Shown here piece by piece: positions 1 to 9,038 of a DNA stretch of 64,000 nucleotides. The notes below the pieces were generated by a model. It did no database searches and had not been told where the DNA came from. It saw nothing but the letters and a program-made list of their open reading frames with translations. This DNA comes from Pseudomonas sp. LS.1a. Its GTDB lineage: Bacteria > Pseudomonadota > Gammaproteobacteria > Pseudomonadales > Pseudomonadaceae. Each line of letters begins with the position of its first letter. Position 1 is the first letter of the stretch. The DNA lies in NCBI RefSeq assembly GCF_022533585.1, contig NZ_CP092827.1, positions 2,954,001 to 3,018,000 of the forward strand, given 5' to 3'. A program made the translations under genes and the position numbers.

Positions 1-104
1 GTGCCCAGCGCCGCGCCATACAGCAGCGAGCGGCGGCCCTGGATACGGCCGAGTACGGTGCCTTGAAGGGCAGCGCCGAGAACGGCTTGGGTGATGGAGT
101 CCAA
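1..104 (-). CDS. YdjM-type membrane metal-dependent hydrolase, N-terminal fragment
   Basis: Only the first 34 codons are in the window; the gene continues off the left edge. Read from a TTG at 104 the product begins LDSITQAVLGAALQGTVLGR and goes on with an Arg-rich loop and LLYGAALG. That is the characteristic opening of the YdjM/DUF457 family of inner-membrane proteins annotated as metal-dependent hydrolases (usually M-D-S-[IL]-T-Q). An AGGA about 10 bases upstream supports the TTG start, and no ATG is available in this frame. It is the next gene downstream of benF on the same strand, but nothing ties it to benzoate. The family call rests on a short match. Confidence 0.55.
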   Translation of the reverse strand, partial: MDSITQAVLGAALQGTVLGRIQGRRSLLYGAALG

Positions 105-148
105 GGGTGGCGATCCTGAAAAGGTGGTTTCAGGAAACTACCCTCATC

Positions 149-1399
149 TCAGAACAACTGCCAGGTGTACACCAGCGTCAAGCGGTTCTCGTCGATGTCG
201 CTGCGGTAATTGGACCGGGCCATGGCATTGCGTACCCGGATCCCCAGCCCCTTCAGCACCCCGCTCTGCACCGCGTAACCAATGTCCAGGTCACGCTCGC
301 GGTCACGCCCTTCATAACCCAGCCCGGTATCGACATTGTTACCCGTGATGTAACGCACCGTCGCGGTCAGCCCCGGCACGCCCATGGCCGCAAAGTTGTA
401 GTCGTAGCGCACCTGGTATGAGCGTTCGTCGGTATAGGCGAACTCATAAGTGGGCACTTCGTTACCCAGCGGCGAAATGTTGGCGAACACCCGTGGGAAC
501 GGGCTGTCGCCATAAATGCCCTGGTAGCCGGCGTGCAAGCTGTGCCCGCCATGCCGGGCGGTAAACATCGAGAAGAACGCCTGGTTGTCGATGTTGCCGA
601 GCAACGCATCGCCATCCTCACGCGCGGTGAAATACCCCAGGTTGGCGCTGAGCACCCAGTTGCCTACGGGCTTGCTGTGCTTGAGGCCGACAAAGCCCTG
701 TTCGTAGATGTCCTCCAGCTGCCCGTACCACAGGCTGACACTGCTCTGGTTGGCATTGAATGCATAGTCCCCGCCCAGGTAGTTGAAGGCATCGCTTTCT
801 ACCTGGCGCATCGGCACATGGCCGAGCATGGGGTTCATCTTGCCGTCGCCGCCTTCGTTGCGCAGGTGGGTGCTCTTCAGGTGCCCGGTCTGCACGGTCA
901 GGCCGTCGATTTCCGCAGAGCTCAGGCTGACGCCTTGATAGGTCGGTGGCAGCAGGCGGATGTCGCTGAAAGTCAGCACCGGCAGGTTGGGTTGCAGTTC
1001 GCCGACGCGCAGTTCGGTCTTCGACAAGCGGGCCTTGAAAGTGGGTGCCAGGCGGCTGTATTCGTCGGCGGCGCGGCCGTCGCCGTGCACCGGCAGCAAC
1101 CCGGTGTTGGTGCGGTCGGGGCTGCTGTCGAGCTTGATGCCCAGCAGGCCCAGCGCATCCAAGCCAAAGCCGACCGTGCCCGGGGTGTAGCCGGACTTGA
1201 AGTCGAGGATGAAACCCTGGGCCCACTCCTCGGCCCTGGATTGCCGGTTGGCCCCGACAATGTCGGAGAAGTCGCGGCTGAAGTAGTAGTTACGGGCACT
1301 CAGGGTAGCCTTCGAATCCTCGAAGAGGCCGCCTTCGGCGGCCAGCAACGGTTGGCTGAGCAAAGTCAGACCCAGGGCGACGCAAGGGGTGTGGTTCAT
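149..1399 (-). CDS. benF: BenF-like OprD-family outer membrane porin
   Basis: Encodes 416 residues, the usual OprD length, with a signal peptide ending near LLAAEGG and a C-terminal aromatic residue (WQLF) as expected for an outer-membrane barrel. The N-terminal block with RNYYFSRDFSD, then GFILDFKSGYTPGTVGFG, is the OprD signature. It is the last gene of the benzoate cluster, directly after benE. In this position the family member is BenF, a porin for aromatic acids such as benzoate; the substrate here is inferred from context. The 5' leader has an AAAAACAAG stretch (1417-1425) that could be a weak Crc/Hfq motif. Start is the ATG at 1399, placed just before the hydrophobic signal segment. 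Confidence 0.88.
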   Translation of the reverse strand: MNHTPCVALGLTLLSQPLLAAEGGLFEDSKATLSARNYYFSRDFSDIVGANRQSRAEEWAQGFILDFKSGYTPGTVGFGLDALGLLGIKLDSSPDRTNTGLLPVHGDGRAADEYSRLAPTFKARLSKTELRVGELQPNLPVLTFSDIRLLPPTYQGVSLSSAEIDGLTVQTGHLKSTHLRNEGGDGKMNPMLGHVPMRQVESDAFNYLGGDYAFNANQSSVSLWYGQLEDIYEQGFVGLKHSKPVGNWVLSANLGYFTAREDGDALLGNIDNQAFFSMFTARHGGHSLHAGYQGIYGDSPFPRVFANISPLGNEVPTYEFAYTDERSYQVRYDYNFAAMGVPGLTATVRYITGNNVDTGLGYEGRDRERDLDIGYAVQSGVLKGLGIRVRNAMARSNYRSDIDENRLTLVYTWQLF

Positions 1400-1453
1400 T
1401 CCGAAGCTCTCTTGATCTTGTTTTTATGGGTTAAGCGTTGGAAACACAGCGGT

Positions 1454-2653
1454 TCATGGGGTACGGGGCAGCACCTCCCGGGCACGTGGCTGGCCCAGCC
1501 TCAGCAGCGCATGGGCCAGCAGGCCGAACAGCAAGCCCCAGAACGCCGCCGAAAGGCCCAGGAAGGCCACCCCCGAAGCGGTGACCAGGAAGGTGAACAA
1601 CCCGGCATCGCGCTCGGCCGGGTCCGCCAGGCTGCGGGCCAGGGCCTCGCTGATGGCGCCATACAGGGCCAGCCCGGCCAGGGCGGCGATCAGGGCGGCG
1701 GGAAAAGCCGCGAACAGCGACATCAGCGTTGCTCCGGCGACGCCCAGCAACAGGTACAGCGCACTGCCAGCCACCGCCGCGACATAGCGCCGCCGTGGGT
1801 TTTCATGGGCTTCATGGCCGGTACACAGGCTGGCGGTGACTGCCGCCAGGTTCAGCCCGTGGCAACCGAACGGCGCCAGCGCGGCACCGGCCAGGGCACT
1901 GGCACCGATGATCGGGCTGGCCGACGTGGGGTAGCCGGCGTTGCGCAGTACCGCCATGCCCGGCATGAACTGCCCGGTCAGGGCCACCAGCACCAGCGGT
2001 AGTGCCAGGCTGAATACCGCTGCCAGGCTGAACTGCGGGGTGACCCACTGCGGTGACGCCAGCTCCAGCACCAACGCCTCGCTGCGAAACGCCCCGCTGG
2101 CCACGGTCATCACCGTGCCCACGCACAGCACCGCCGCCACGGCGTAGCGCGGCTGCACCCGGCGCATCAGCAGGTAGGTGACGAACATTGCCAGTACCAG
2201 CAGTGGTTGCACCGGCAAGGCGCGGAACACCTCGATGCCGAAGCTGAACAGGATGCCGGCCTGCATGCCGGCGGCGATGGAGCCCGGCAGGCGCGCGATG
2301 ATGCGGTCGAAGGCCCCGCTGATGCCGATCAGCAACAGGACCAGGTTGGCCACCAGGTAGGCACCCACGGCCTGCTCCAGGCCCAGTAGCGGCAAGGCGG
2401 TGACCAGCAGCGCCGAGCCAGGGATCGACCAGGCGATTACCACCGGCACCCGGTAGCGCAGGCTGAGCAGCGCGCCGAGCACGGCGCTGCCCATGGACAC
2501 TGCCCAGACCCAGGAGGACAGTTGCCGATGAGACAGGCCGGCGGCTTCGGCGGCGTGAAAGATGATCACCAGTGGGCCGGCGTAGGAGATCATCGTGGCG
2601 ATGCAGCCAGCGACGATGGCCGACAGGGAGCAGTCCTTGATCAGGGTTTTCAT
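1454..2653 (-). CDS. benE: BenE-family benzoate transporter
   Basis: A 399-residue inner-membrane protein with about 11-12 hydrophobic segments, the BenE (benzoate:H+ symporter) family length. Diagnostic stretches are SYAGPLVIIFHAAEAAGLS near the start, the Ala/Leu-rich core, TGQFMPGMAVLRNAGY, and APFGCHGLNLAAVTASLCTG with the conserved GCHG. The frame is open further upstream, but that extension translates the REP pair at 2714-2799, so I start at the ATG at 2653 (MKTLIKDCSLSAIVAGC). It lies between catA and benF and supplements BenK for benzoate uptake. Confidence 0.9.
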   Translation of the reverse strand: MKTLIKDCSLSAIVAGCIATMISYAGPLVIIFHAAEAAGLSHRQLSSWVWAVSMGSAVLGALLSLRYRVPVVIAWSIPGSALLVTALPLLGLEQAVGAYLVANLVLLLIGISGAFDRIIARLPGSIAAGMQAGILFSFGIEVFRALPVQPLLVLAMFVTYLLMRRVQPRYAVAAVLCVGTVMTVASGAFRSEALVLELASPQWVTPQFSLAAVFSLALPLVLVALTGQFMPGMAVLRNAGYPTSASPIIGASALAGAALAPFGCHGLNLAAVTASLCTGHEAHENPRRRYVAAVAGSALYLLLGVAGATLMSLFAAFPAALIAALAGLALYGAISEALARSLADPAERDAGLFTFLVTASGVAFLGLSAAFWGLLFGLLAHALLRLGQPRAREVLPRTP

Positions 2654-2713
2654 GACGCTTCTCGCAAGGCAGCGGCCGGCCTTTGTGGCTGGCTCTTGTT
2701 CTGGTGTTGGCTT

Positions 2714-2799
2714 TTTCGCGGGTGAACCCGCTCCCACAGGGACTGCGCAGGTTTCAGCATTTGCGCCGTACCTGTGGGAGCGGGCGCGCCCGCGAAGAA
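2714..2799. repeat. REP pair (BIME) between catA and benE
   Basis: Two facing copies of the P. putida-type REP (GCGGGTGAACCCGCTCCCAC, then GTGGGAGCGGGCGCGCCCGC) separated by about 35 bp. It sits inside the ben gene string, so any ben transcript crossing it would carry a strong hairpin between catA and benE. Confidence 0.9.
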
Positions 2800-2813
2800 A
2801 CCAACCTGGTGGA

Positions 2814-3728
2814 TCAGGCCTCCTGCAAAGCCCGTGGCCGGCTGCTGCGCTGCTCATCGGCGCTGCCCTGGGCCCGCTGCAACTGGAAGTCGAACTTCAG
2901 CTCGGCATGCCGCCCCGCCTCACCCTCGACGAACACCACCTCGCCCACCAGCCCATCCCGCGTGGCATAGGCAAAGTCGTCCCACAGGTACTTGTCCCCG
3001 GCCAGGTTGATCTGCGTGGTCAGGTGCCGGTGCCCCGGCGCCGAGATGAAGAAGTGCACATGCGCCGGGCGCTGGCCATGGCGGCCCAGCAGGTCCAGGC
3101 ACTCCTGGGTCGGCCCCTGCGGGTCGCAGCCATAGCCCGATGGCACGATGGAGCGCGCGCGATAGCGCCCTTCGGCATCGGTGACGATGCGCCGGCGCAG
3201 GTTGTACTCGGACTGGCTCTGGTCGAAGAACGAATAGGTGCCGCGGGTATTGGCATGCCACAGGTCCACCGTGGCACCTGGCAGCGGCCGGCCCTCCGGG
3301 TCGAGCACCTGGCCCTCCAGGTACATGAGCGTGGCCACGCCCTCCTCGCTGCCGTCGTCCATGCGTACTTCACCTTCGGCGATGGGCGCACCGGCCACGT
3401 ACAGCGGGCCTTCGATGGTGCGCGGGGTACCGCCGCCCAGCCCAGCCTCGGCGTCCTTGGCATCCTGCAGCAGGTCGAGAAAGTGCTCGATGCCCAGCCC
3501 TGCCACCAGCAGCCCGGCCTCGCCGCGCCCGCCCAGGCGGTTGAGGTAGTCGACGGCATGCCAGAACTCGTCCTCGCTGATTTCCAGGTCTTCGATCAGC
3601 CGCGCGGTGTCCTGCAGCACGCGCTGCACGATGCGCTTCAGGCGTGGGCTGCCGGCATCGTTGCCGAAGCCTGCGGCCTCTTCGAAGAACTGCTGCACCT
3701 CGGCAGTGTGGGAAATTTTCACGGTCAT
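2814..3728 (-). CDS. catA: Catechol 1,2-dioxygenase (intradiol, ortho cleavage)
   Basis: Cleaves catechol to cis,cis-muconate with Fe(III). The 304-residue length matches P. putida CatA enzymes. The N-terminal helical dimerisation domain (about residues 1-100) is followed by the intradiol signature LEGQVLDPEGRPLPGATVDL and WHANTRGTYSFFD. The four iron ligands are recognisable: Tyr in GTYSFF, Tyr in PSGYG, and both His of RPAHVHFF. Being inside the ben cluster, it is the benzoate-linked second catechol dioxygenase (catA2 of KT2440) rather than the catBCA copy. The ATG at 3728 follows GAGGTG and a CA-rich leader. The stop is followed by the REP pair before benE. Confidence 0.95.
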   Translation of the reverse strand: MTVKISHTAEVQQFFEEAAGFGNDAGSPRLKRIVQRVLQDTARLIEDLEISEDEFWHAVDYLNRLGGRGEAGLLVAGLGIEHFLDLLQDAKDAEAGLGGGTPRTIEGPLYVAGAPIAEGEVRMDDGSEEGVATLMYLEGQVLDPEGRPLPGATVDLWHANTRGTYSFFDQSQSEYNLRRRIVTDAEGRYRARSIVPSGYGCDPQGPTQECLDLLGRHGQRPAHVHFFISAPGHRHLTTQINLAGDKYLWDDFAYATRDGLVGEVVFVEGEAGRHAELKFDFQLQRAQGSADEQRSSRPRALQEA

Positions 3729-3742
3729 GGTGGGTCACCTCA

Positions 3743-3752
3743 TGTTGTTGTT
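3743..3752 (-). promoter_or_regulatory. CA motif before catA (candidate Crc/Hfq site)
   Basis: AACAACAACA lies just upstream of the GAGGTG ribosome-binding site of catA. Crc/Hfq in Pseudomonas represses translation by binding AAnAAnAA stretches near start codons, and the ben pathway is a known target. Binding here is inferred from the motif. Confidence 0.5.
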
Positions 3753-3758
3753 CTGGAA

Positions 3759-5087
3759 TTACGCCTGCGCTGCAATGGCCTGGGCATGCCGACGGCCGCT
3801 GGCCAGGTGCACGGCCATGGCCAGCGCGGCGATCGCGCCAGGTATGGCGAAGGCGATGAAATTGAGTTGCAGGGGCAAGTTGATGCCCATCAGTGCACCA
3901 CCCAGCAGCGGGCCGACGATGGCACCGTTGCGGCCGATGCCCGAGGCCCAGCCCAGCCCGGTGGAGCGCACCGACAACCCGTACATTTGCGCAGCGCCGG
4001 CATACAGCAGGATCTGGGTGCCGATGGTGGTGGCGCCGGCAATGAAGATCAGCAGGTACAGCACCGGCATCGGGCTATTGACACCCAGCAGGCTGATCGA
4101 CAGCGCGGCAGCCATGAAGAACGCGACCTTGACCTTGACCAGGTTGTAGCGGTCGCCCAGCCAGCCGCCGAGGATCGCCCCAGCCATGCCACCGAAGTTC
4201 AGCGCCAGCAGGAACGACAGGCTCGAGCCCAGGCTGTAGCCGGCGTTGGCCATCAGCTTTGGTAGCCAGGAGCTGAGCGCGTAGACCATCAGCAGGCAGC
4301 AGAAGAACGCCAGCCACAGCGCCAGGGTACGAATGGCCAGGCCGTTGCGGAACAGTTCCAGCACCGACGCCCCGCTGCCTTTGCGGTCGGCTGCCTGCAG
4401 CACATCATCCGCCTGCACGTTGCAATCCGGGTCCAGCCGCTTGAGCAGCTTGCGGGCCTCGTCGGTCCGGCCCTTGCGCACCAGGAAACCGATCGATTCC
4501 GGGAGGTGGTAGAGGATCACCGGCAACAGCAGCAGTGGTACCGCTGCGGCGAAGAACATCGATTCCCAGCCGAAACGCGGCAGCATGAAGATGCCGACGC
4601 CCGCCGAGAGCATGCCGCCGAGCGAGTAGCCACTGAACATGATCGCTACCAGCGTGCTGCGCAGGCGCTTGGGCGCGTACTCGTTCATCAGTGCCACGGC
4701 ATTGGGCATCAGGCCGCCGCAGCCCAGGCCGGCGATGAAGCGGTAGATGCCGAACTCGCTCGGGCTGCTGGCAAACCCGTTGAGGATGGTCGCCCCGGAG
4801 AACAAGGCGAAACAGATGGCGATGCCCTTCTTGCGCCCGATGCGGTCGGCCAGGCTACCGAATGCCAGGGCGCCGAACATCATGCCGAACAGCGCATAGC
4901 TGCCCAGCGCACCGGCCTGCAGCGGGGTCAGGCCCCACTCTTTCATGATGACCGGCAGTACCACGCCGTAGATGAACAGGTCATAGCCGTCGAAGATCAG
5001 CAGCAGGCCGCACCAGGCCATGACCATCCAGTGGAACGGGGTAAAGCGCGCGTTATCGATGATCGGGTGTACGTCAAGGGTTCGCAT
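3759..5087 (-). CDS. benK: Benzoate MFS transporter BenK
   Basis: A 442-residue, 12-TM major facilitator of the aromatic acid:H+ symporter (AAHS) family. Seen directly: DGYDLFIYGVVLPVIMKEW in TM1 with the family's conserved Asp residues, GSLADRIGRKKGI (MFS loop 2-3 motif), a central hydrophilic loop around residues 190-235, and GGWLGDRYNLVKVK as the repeat in the second half. It lies 30 bp upstream of catA on the same strand and imports benzoate across the inner membrane. The start at 5087 is preceded by a CA-rich leader with AAGAG. Confidence 0.93.
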   Translation of the reverse strand: MRTLDVHPIIDNARFTPFHWMVMAWCGLLLIFDGYDLFIYGVVLPVIMKEWGLTPLQAGALGSYALFGMMFGALAFGSLADRIGRKKGIAICFALFSGATILNGFASSPSEFGIYRFIAGLGCGGLMPNAVALMNEYAPKRLRSTLVAIMFSGYSLGGMLSAGVGIFMLPRFGWESMFFAAAVPLLLLPVILYHLPESIGFLVRKGRTDEARKLLKRLDPDCNVQADDVLQAADRKGSGASVLELFRNGLAIRTLALWLAFFCCLLMVYALSSWLPKLMANAGYSLGSSLSFLLALNFGGMAGAILGGWLGDRYNLVKVKVAFFMAAALSISLLGVNSPMPVLYLLIFIAGATTIGTQILLYAGAAQMYGLSVRSTGLGWASGIGRNGAIVGPLLGGALMGINLPLQLNFIAFAIPGAIAALAMAVHLASGRRHAQAIAAQA

Positions 5088-5100
5088 GGCATCTGTCGCT

Positions 5101-5112
5101 CTTGTTTTTGTT
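5101..5112 (-). promoter_or_regulatory. CA motif before benK (candidate Crc/Hfq site)
   Basis: AACAAAAACAAG sits 14-25 bases upstream of the benK ATG, overlapping the ribosome-binding region. It fits the AAnAAnAA consensus of the catabolite-repression proteins Crc/Hfq; function inferred. Confidence 0.5.
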
Positions 5113-5144
5113 GTGAAAGAAAGCTCTTGCCTTTGGGGTGTCGC

Positions 5145-5906
5145 TCAGCCGAGGTCACCGCCCCCTACCGGCAAGGTCACGCCGGTGATGTACGAGGCTT
5201 CGTCGGAGGCGAGGAACAGAATCGCGCCCACCTGCTCGTCGATGCTGCCGTAGCGGTGCATCAGGCTGCTGTCGAGGGTCTGGTCGACGATCTGCTGGTA
5301 CCAGTGCTTTTCCTGTTCGGTCTGCTCGGCACTGTTGCGCGGCACGCGCCGGGGTGGCGCTTCGGTGCCGCCGGGGGCGGTGGCGTTGACACGGATGCCA
5401 CGGCCGGCGGTTTCGAAAGCCAGGCACGCGGTCAGCGCGTTGACGCCGCCCTTGGCCGCGCCGTAGGGCACGCGGTTGACGCCACGGGTGGCGATGGACG
5501 AGACGTTGACGATGGCGCCACTGCCACGTTCGAGCATGTACGGCAGTGCGGCATGGCAGCACCACAGGGTGGGGAACAACGAGCGGCGCACTTCGGCTTC
5601 GATCTGGTCCACTTCGTAGTGTTCGAAGGGCTTGGCCCAGATAGTGCCGCCAACGTTGTTGACCAGGATGTCGAGGCGGCCGAATGCTTCAACCGCGCTG
5701 GCCATGACCCGGGTGCAGTCGCCATGTTGTTCAAGGTCGGCGGTGAGGGTGAGCATGCCCTCGCCGGCCAGTTCGTGAACCAGTTCGGAGCGGTCTACCG
5801 CGACCACTTGCGCGCCTTCGGCCTTGAGCCGCCAGCACACGCCACGGCCGATGCCCTGGGCGGCACCGGTGACCAGGGCGACCTTGCCTTGGAATCGGTT
5901 GTTCAT
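5145..5906 (-). CDS. benD: Benzoate cis-diol dehydrogenase BenD
   Basis: Short-chain dehydrogenase of 253 residues that oxidises 1,6-dihydroxycyclohexa-2,4-diene-1-carboxylate to catechol with NAD+ and loss of CO2. Rossmann motif VTGAAQGIGRG near residue 13, the NNVGG motif, catalytic Ser in VNVSSIA and YGAAKGG (YxxxK) are all present. The open frame extends upstream through the REP pair at 5933-6022; the ATG at 5906 (MNNRFQGKVALVTG) is the true start by homology. It follows benC and precedes benK. Confidence 0.94.
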   Translation of the reverse strand: MNNRFQGKVALVTGAAQGIGRGVCWRLKAEGAQVVAVDRSELVHELAGEGMLTLTADLEQHGDCTRVMASAVEAFGRLDILVNNVGGTIWAKPFEHYEVDQIEAEVRRSLFPTLWCCHAALPYMLERGSGAIVNVSSIATRGVNRVPYGAAKGGVNALTACLAFETAGRGIRVNATAPGGTEAPPRRVPRNSAEQTEQEKHWYQQIVDQTLDSSLMHRYGSIDEQVGAILFLASDEASYITGVTLPVGGGDLG

Positions 5907-5932
5907 ATGCAAATCTCCACTTGCCCGCTGTC

Positions 5933-6022
5933 CCTGTGGGAGCGGGTTTACCCGCGAATGCGTCCGACAAGACAAAACCGCTGTACCGGCTGGCCTCTTC
6001 GCGGGTGAACCCGCTCCCACAG
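5933..6022. repeat. REP pair between benC and benD
   Basis: GTGGGAGCGGGTTTACCCGC and its facing partner GCGGGTGAACCCGCTCCCAC about 40 bp apart. It is located inside the ben operon, between the reductase gene and the diol dehydrogenase gene, where it could act as a processing or stability element of the mRNA. Confidence 0.9.
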
Positions 6023-6050
6023 AAGCGGTGTCATGTTCGGATGAAAGGAA

Positions 6051-7061
6051 TCAAGCCGCCGCCGCGAACTTCTCGTAGTAGAAGTTCGCCGGGGTAATGC
6101 CCTGCTCGCGCACGTACTGGCTGACCGCTTCGACCATCGGTGGCGGGCCGCACAGGTACACGTCGACATCGCCATCGTTGAGGTGGCGCGGCTCGATGTG
6201 CTGGGTCACGTAGCCCTTTTGCGGGTACTGGCTGTCCGGGTTGGCCACGCAGGCGCTGAAGGTGAAGTTGGGGATGCGCGCCGCCAGCGCCTGCAGGCGG
6301 TCGAGCTCGACCAGGTCGAAGTCGTTGGTCACGCCGTAGATCAGGTGCAGCGGGTGCTCGCTGCCCTGCTCGGCGATCTTCTCCAGCATCGCCGTGAACG
6401 GTGCCAGGCCGGTGCCACCGGCCAGCAGCAGCAGCGGGCGCTGGATCGGCCGCAGGTAGAAGCTACCCAGCGGCCCGGCCAGGGTCATGCGGTCGCCGGC
6501 CTTGGCCAGGTTGGTCAGGAAGCTGCTCATCAGCCCGCCCGGCACGTTGCGGATCAGGAAACTGACTTCGCCATCCTTCTGCAGCGAGCTGAACGAATAG
6601 GCGCGGCTCTGCTCGCTGCCTGGCACCTTGAGGTTGACATACTGGCCTGGCAGGAAGGCCAGGCGGCTGAGGGCCTCGCCCTTGATCGACAGGGCAATGG
6701 TGCTGGCCGACAGCTGGCGGACATCGCTGATGGCGGCCACGAAACTGGCCTGTTCGGTCTTGCACAGCTGCGACGAGGCCGGGATGCGAATGACGCAGTC
6801 GCTCTCGGCGCGCATCTGGCAGGTCAGGACGAAGCCTTCGGCGACTTCGTCTTCGCTCAGGGCGTCTTCGATGAAGTTGTCGCCCAGGTCGTAGCGGCCG
6901 GACTCGGCCTTGCACTTGCAGGTACCGCAGGCGCCGTCGCGGCAGTCCAGCGGGATGTTGATGCCCTGGCGGTAGGCGGCGTCGGCCACGGTTTCATGGC
7001 CGGCGGCTTCGATGAAGCGGGTAACCCCGTCTTCGAAATTCAGTGCGATCTGGTAGCTCAT
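6051..7061 (-). CDS. benC: Benzoate 1,2-dioxygenase electron transfer component BenC
   Basis: A 336-residue NADH:ferredoxin-type reductase that passes electrons to the BenAB oxygenase. The N-terminal [2Fe-2S] domain shows CRDGACGTCKCKAESG plus VLTCQM, the C-x4-C-x2-C...C pattern of plant-type ferredoxins. Next come the FAD domain (RAYSFSS, binding the flavin) and the NAD domain (LLLAGGTGLAPF, then CGPPPMVEA). The order ferredoxin-FAD-NAD is class IB. The ATG at 7061 is chosen because the protein begins MSYQIALNFEDG as in known BenC; upstream codons in frame are not homologous. Confidence 0.95.
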   Translation of the reverse strand: MSYQIALNFEDGVTRFIEAAGHETVADAAYRQGINIPLDCRDGACGTCKCKAESGRYDLGDNFIEDALSEDEVAEGFVLTCQMRAESDCVIRIPASSQLCKTEQASFVAAISDVRQLSASTIALSIKGEALSRLAFLPGQYVNLKVPGSEQSRAYSFSSLQKDGEVSFLIRNVPGGLMSSFLTNLAKAGDRMTLAGPLGSFYLRPIQRPLLLLAGGTGLAPFTAMLEKIAEQGSEHPLHLIYGVTNDFDLVELDRLQALAARIPNFTFSACVANPDSQYPQKGYVTQHIEPRHLNDGDVDVYLCGPPPMVEAVSQYVREQGITPANFYYEKFAAAA

Positions 7062-7134
7062 GTTGCACCTCGCGGGCGAGCCTGGCCACGGCGCGTCGCA
7101 GGACGCACCGGGCAGCGCTCGCAAAAACCCTGGA

Positions 7135-7620
7135 TCAGATGTGATAGATGTCGATGACCTGGCGCACGTAGTCGTTCTTCAGCACCACCTTCTTGGCCTT
7201 GATCAGCGGCTGCTCACCGCGCAGGTCGAGGGTGTAGAAGCTGGTGCCGAAGTAACTGTCGGTGGTCTTGTAGCGGAAGCTCAGGGTGTGCCAGTTGAAG
7301 CGCACCTGGCACTCACCTTCACCCTGCTCGACGATCTCGATGTTGCTGATGTTGTGCGAGGTGCGGGTATCGGGCACGGTCGCACTGGAGCGCTCGGTCT
7401 TGATGCGGAACACGCGGTCTTCCAGGCCGCCACGGTTGCCGTACCAGATCAGCGAGATTTCGCTTTGTGGGTCTTCGGTAAGGGTGTCGTCATCGTCCCA
7501 GCTCGGCATCCAGAAGCTGGCGTCGCTGGCGTACAGTTCCAGCCACTGATCCCACTGGGCATCGTCGAGGTAACGTGCTTCACGGTAGAGGAAGTCGCGC
7601 ACGGTTTCATACAGGCTCAT
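7135..7620 (-). CDS. benB: Benzoate 1,2-dioxygenase small subunit BenB
   Basis: Beta subunit of the ring-hydroxylating oxygenase, 161 residues, as in the family. It carries the typical [18 protein letters not shown] opening and the DxxFWMPSW segment of the cystatin-like beta-subunit fold. It has no cofactor and shapes the alpha3beta3 hexamer. Its ATG overlaps the benA stop by four bases (ATGA), so the two subunits are translationally coupled. Confidence 0.96.
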   Translation of the reverse strand: MSLYETVRDFLYREARYLDDAQWDQWLELYASDASFWMPSWDDDDTLTEDPQSEISLIWYGNRGGLEDRVFRIKTERSSATVPDTRTSHNISNIEIVEQGEGECQVRFNWHTLSFRYKTTDSYFGTSFYTLDLRGEQPLIKAKKVVLKNDYVRQVIDIYHI

Positions 7621-8975
7621 TGCACGGCCTCCACGGGGATCAGTTGCTGTTCGTCCTTCAGGGCCTGGATCATGGTGTCCTGCCAGTACTTGTGCTGCAG
7701 CACGAACAGGCCTTCGTCCTCGGTGCGTACACCGGACAGCAAAGGCTTGAGTTCGATTTCCCTGGCCGCCTCGTCGGCACCCTCCACCCAGTGCGCAGCG
7801 CCGCGGGACATGTCGTTCCAGCCGGTGCCGCCGCCGTAGCCGGTCTGACACGAGCGGAACTCCTCCAGGTCATCCGGGGTGGCCATGCCGCTGACGTTGA
7901 AGAAGTCTTCGTACTGGCGAATGCGCTTGGCGCGGGCATCGGCACTCTCGCCTTTCGGCGCGATGCAATAGATGGTGATTTCGGTCTTGTTCACCGAAAT
8001 CGGCCGGGCGATGCGGATCTGCGAGCTGAACTGGTCCATCAGGTACACGTTCGGGTACAGGCACAGGTTGCGCGAGTTCTCGATCATCCAGTCGGCACGG
8101 GCCTGGCCGAAGTCGGCTGCCAGCTGGTCACGGCGCTCGTAGGCCGGGCGGTCCTCGGGATTGGCCCAGCGGGTCCACAGCAGCAGGTGACCGTGGTCGA
8201 AGGAGTAGAAGCCACCGCCCTGCTTGGCCCAGGCGCCGGCGCTCATGGTCTTGATCTCGTCACCCGCCTCACGCTGCTTGCGCTGGTTCTGGGTGGCGGC
8301 GTAGTTCCAGTGCACCGAGCTGACGTGGTAGCCGTCGGCGCCATTCTCGGCGGTGAGCTTCCAGTTGCCTTCGTAGATGTACGAACTGGCACCGCGCAGC
8401 ACTTCCAGGCCTTCCGGCGACTGGTCGACGATCATGTCGATGATCTTGGCCGACTCGCCCAGGTGCTCGACCAGCGGCTTGACGTTGGCATTCAGGCTGC
8501 CGAACAGGAAGCCACGGTACGACTCGAAGCGCGCCACCTTGGTCAGGTCGTGGGAGCCGTCGCAGTTGAAGCTGTCGGGGTAGCCGGCGTTGCTGGGGTC
8601 TTTGACCTTGAGCAGCTTGCCGCTGTTGTTGAAGGTCCAGCCGTGGAACGGGCAGGTGTAGCTGGAGCGGTTGCCACGCTTGTGCCGGCACAGCATGGCG
8701 CCGCGGTGGCTGCAGGCGTTGAGGAAGGCGTTGAGCTCACCGTCCTTGTTGCGCGCGATGAAGATCGGCTGGCGCCCCATGGTCAGGGTGAGGAAGTCGT
8801 TTTTCTCGGGGATCTGGCTTTCATGGGCCAGGTAGATCCAGTTGCCCTCGAAGATGTGTTTCATCTCCAGGTCGAACAGGCGTGGGTCGGTGAACATCTC
8901 GCGCTTGCAGCGGTAGATGCCCTTTTCACGGTCGTCCTCGAGCAAGGCATTGAGGTAGTCGAATCCCAGGGACAT
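7617..8975 (-). CDS. benA: Benzoate 1,2-dioxygenase large subunit BenA
   Basis: Catalytic alpha subunit, 452 residues, which adds O2 to benzoate to give the cis-diol carboxylate. The Rieske [2Fe-2S] centre is at C88-S-H90 and C108-P-F-H111. The mononuclear iron site is in [14 protein letters not shown], where both His are ligands. First gene of the ben catabolic operon, transcribed away from the BenR operators at 9039-9074. The leader contains AACAATAACAA directly before a GGGAG ribosome-binding site, which suggests Crc/Hfq translational control. Confidence 0.97.
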   Translation of the reverse strand: MSLGFDYLNALLEDDREKGIYRCKREMFTDPRLFDLEMKHIFEGNWIYLAHESQIPEKNDFLTLTMGRQPIFIARNKDGELNAFLNACSHRGAMLCRHKRGNRSSYTCPFHGWTFNNSGKLLKVKDPSNAGYPDSFNCDGSHDLTKVARFESYRGFLFGSLNANVKPLVEHLGESAKIIDMIVDQSPEGLEVLRGASSYIYEGNWKLTAENGADGYHVSSVHWNYAATQNQRKQREAGDEIKTMSAGAWAKQGGGFYSFDHGHLLLWTRWANPEDRPAYERRDQLAADFGQARADWMIENSRNLCLYPNVYLMDQFSSQIRIARPISVNKTEITIYCIAPKGESADARAKRIRQYEDFFNVSGMATPDDLEEFRSCQTGYGGGTGWNDMSRGAAHWVEGADEAAREIELKPLLSGVRTEDEGLFVLQHKYWQDTMIQALKDEQQLIPVEAVQ

Positions 8976-8989
8976 GGCCAGGGTCTCCC

Positions 8990-9000
8990 TTGTTATTGTT
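8990..9000 (-). promoter_or_regulatory. CA motif at the benA ribosome-binding site
   Basis: AACAATAACAA immediately precedes GGGAG of benA and matches the AAnAAnAA target of Crc/Hfq. Benzoate genes are established catabolite-repression targets; the site itself is inferred. Confidence 0.55.
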
Positions 9001-9038
9001 TAGACCTGGTCAGGTTAGGGAGACGGCTGGCGGGGGAC

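Noticed and set aside
2654..2857. N-terminal extension of the BenE frame to 2857
   Set aside because: The extension is a translation of the REP pair and part of catA in another frame; BenE proteins begin near MKTLIKDCSL.
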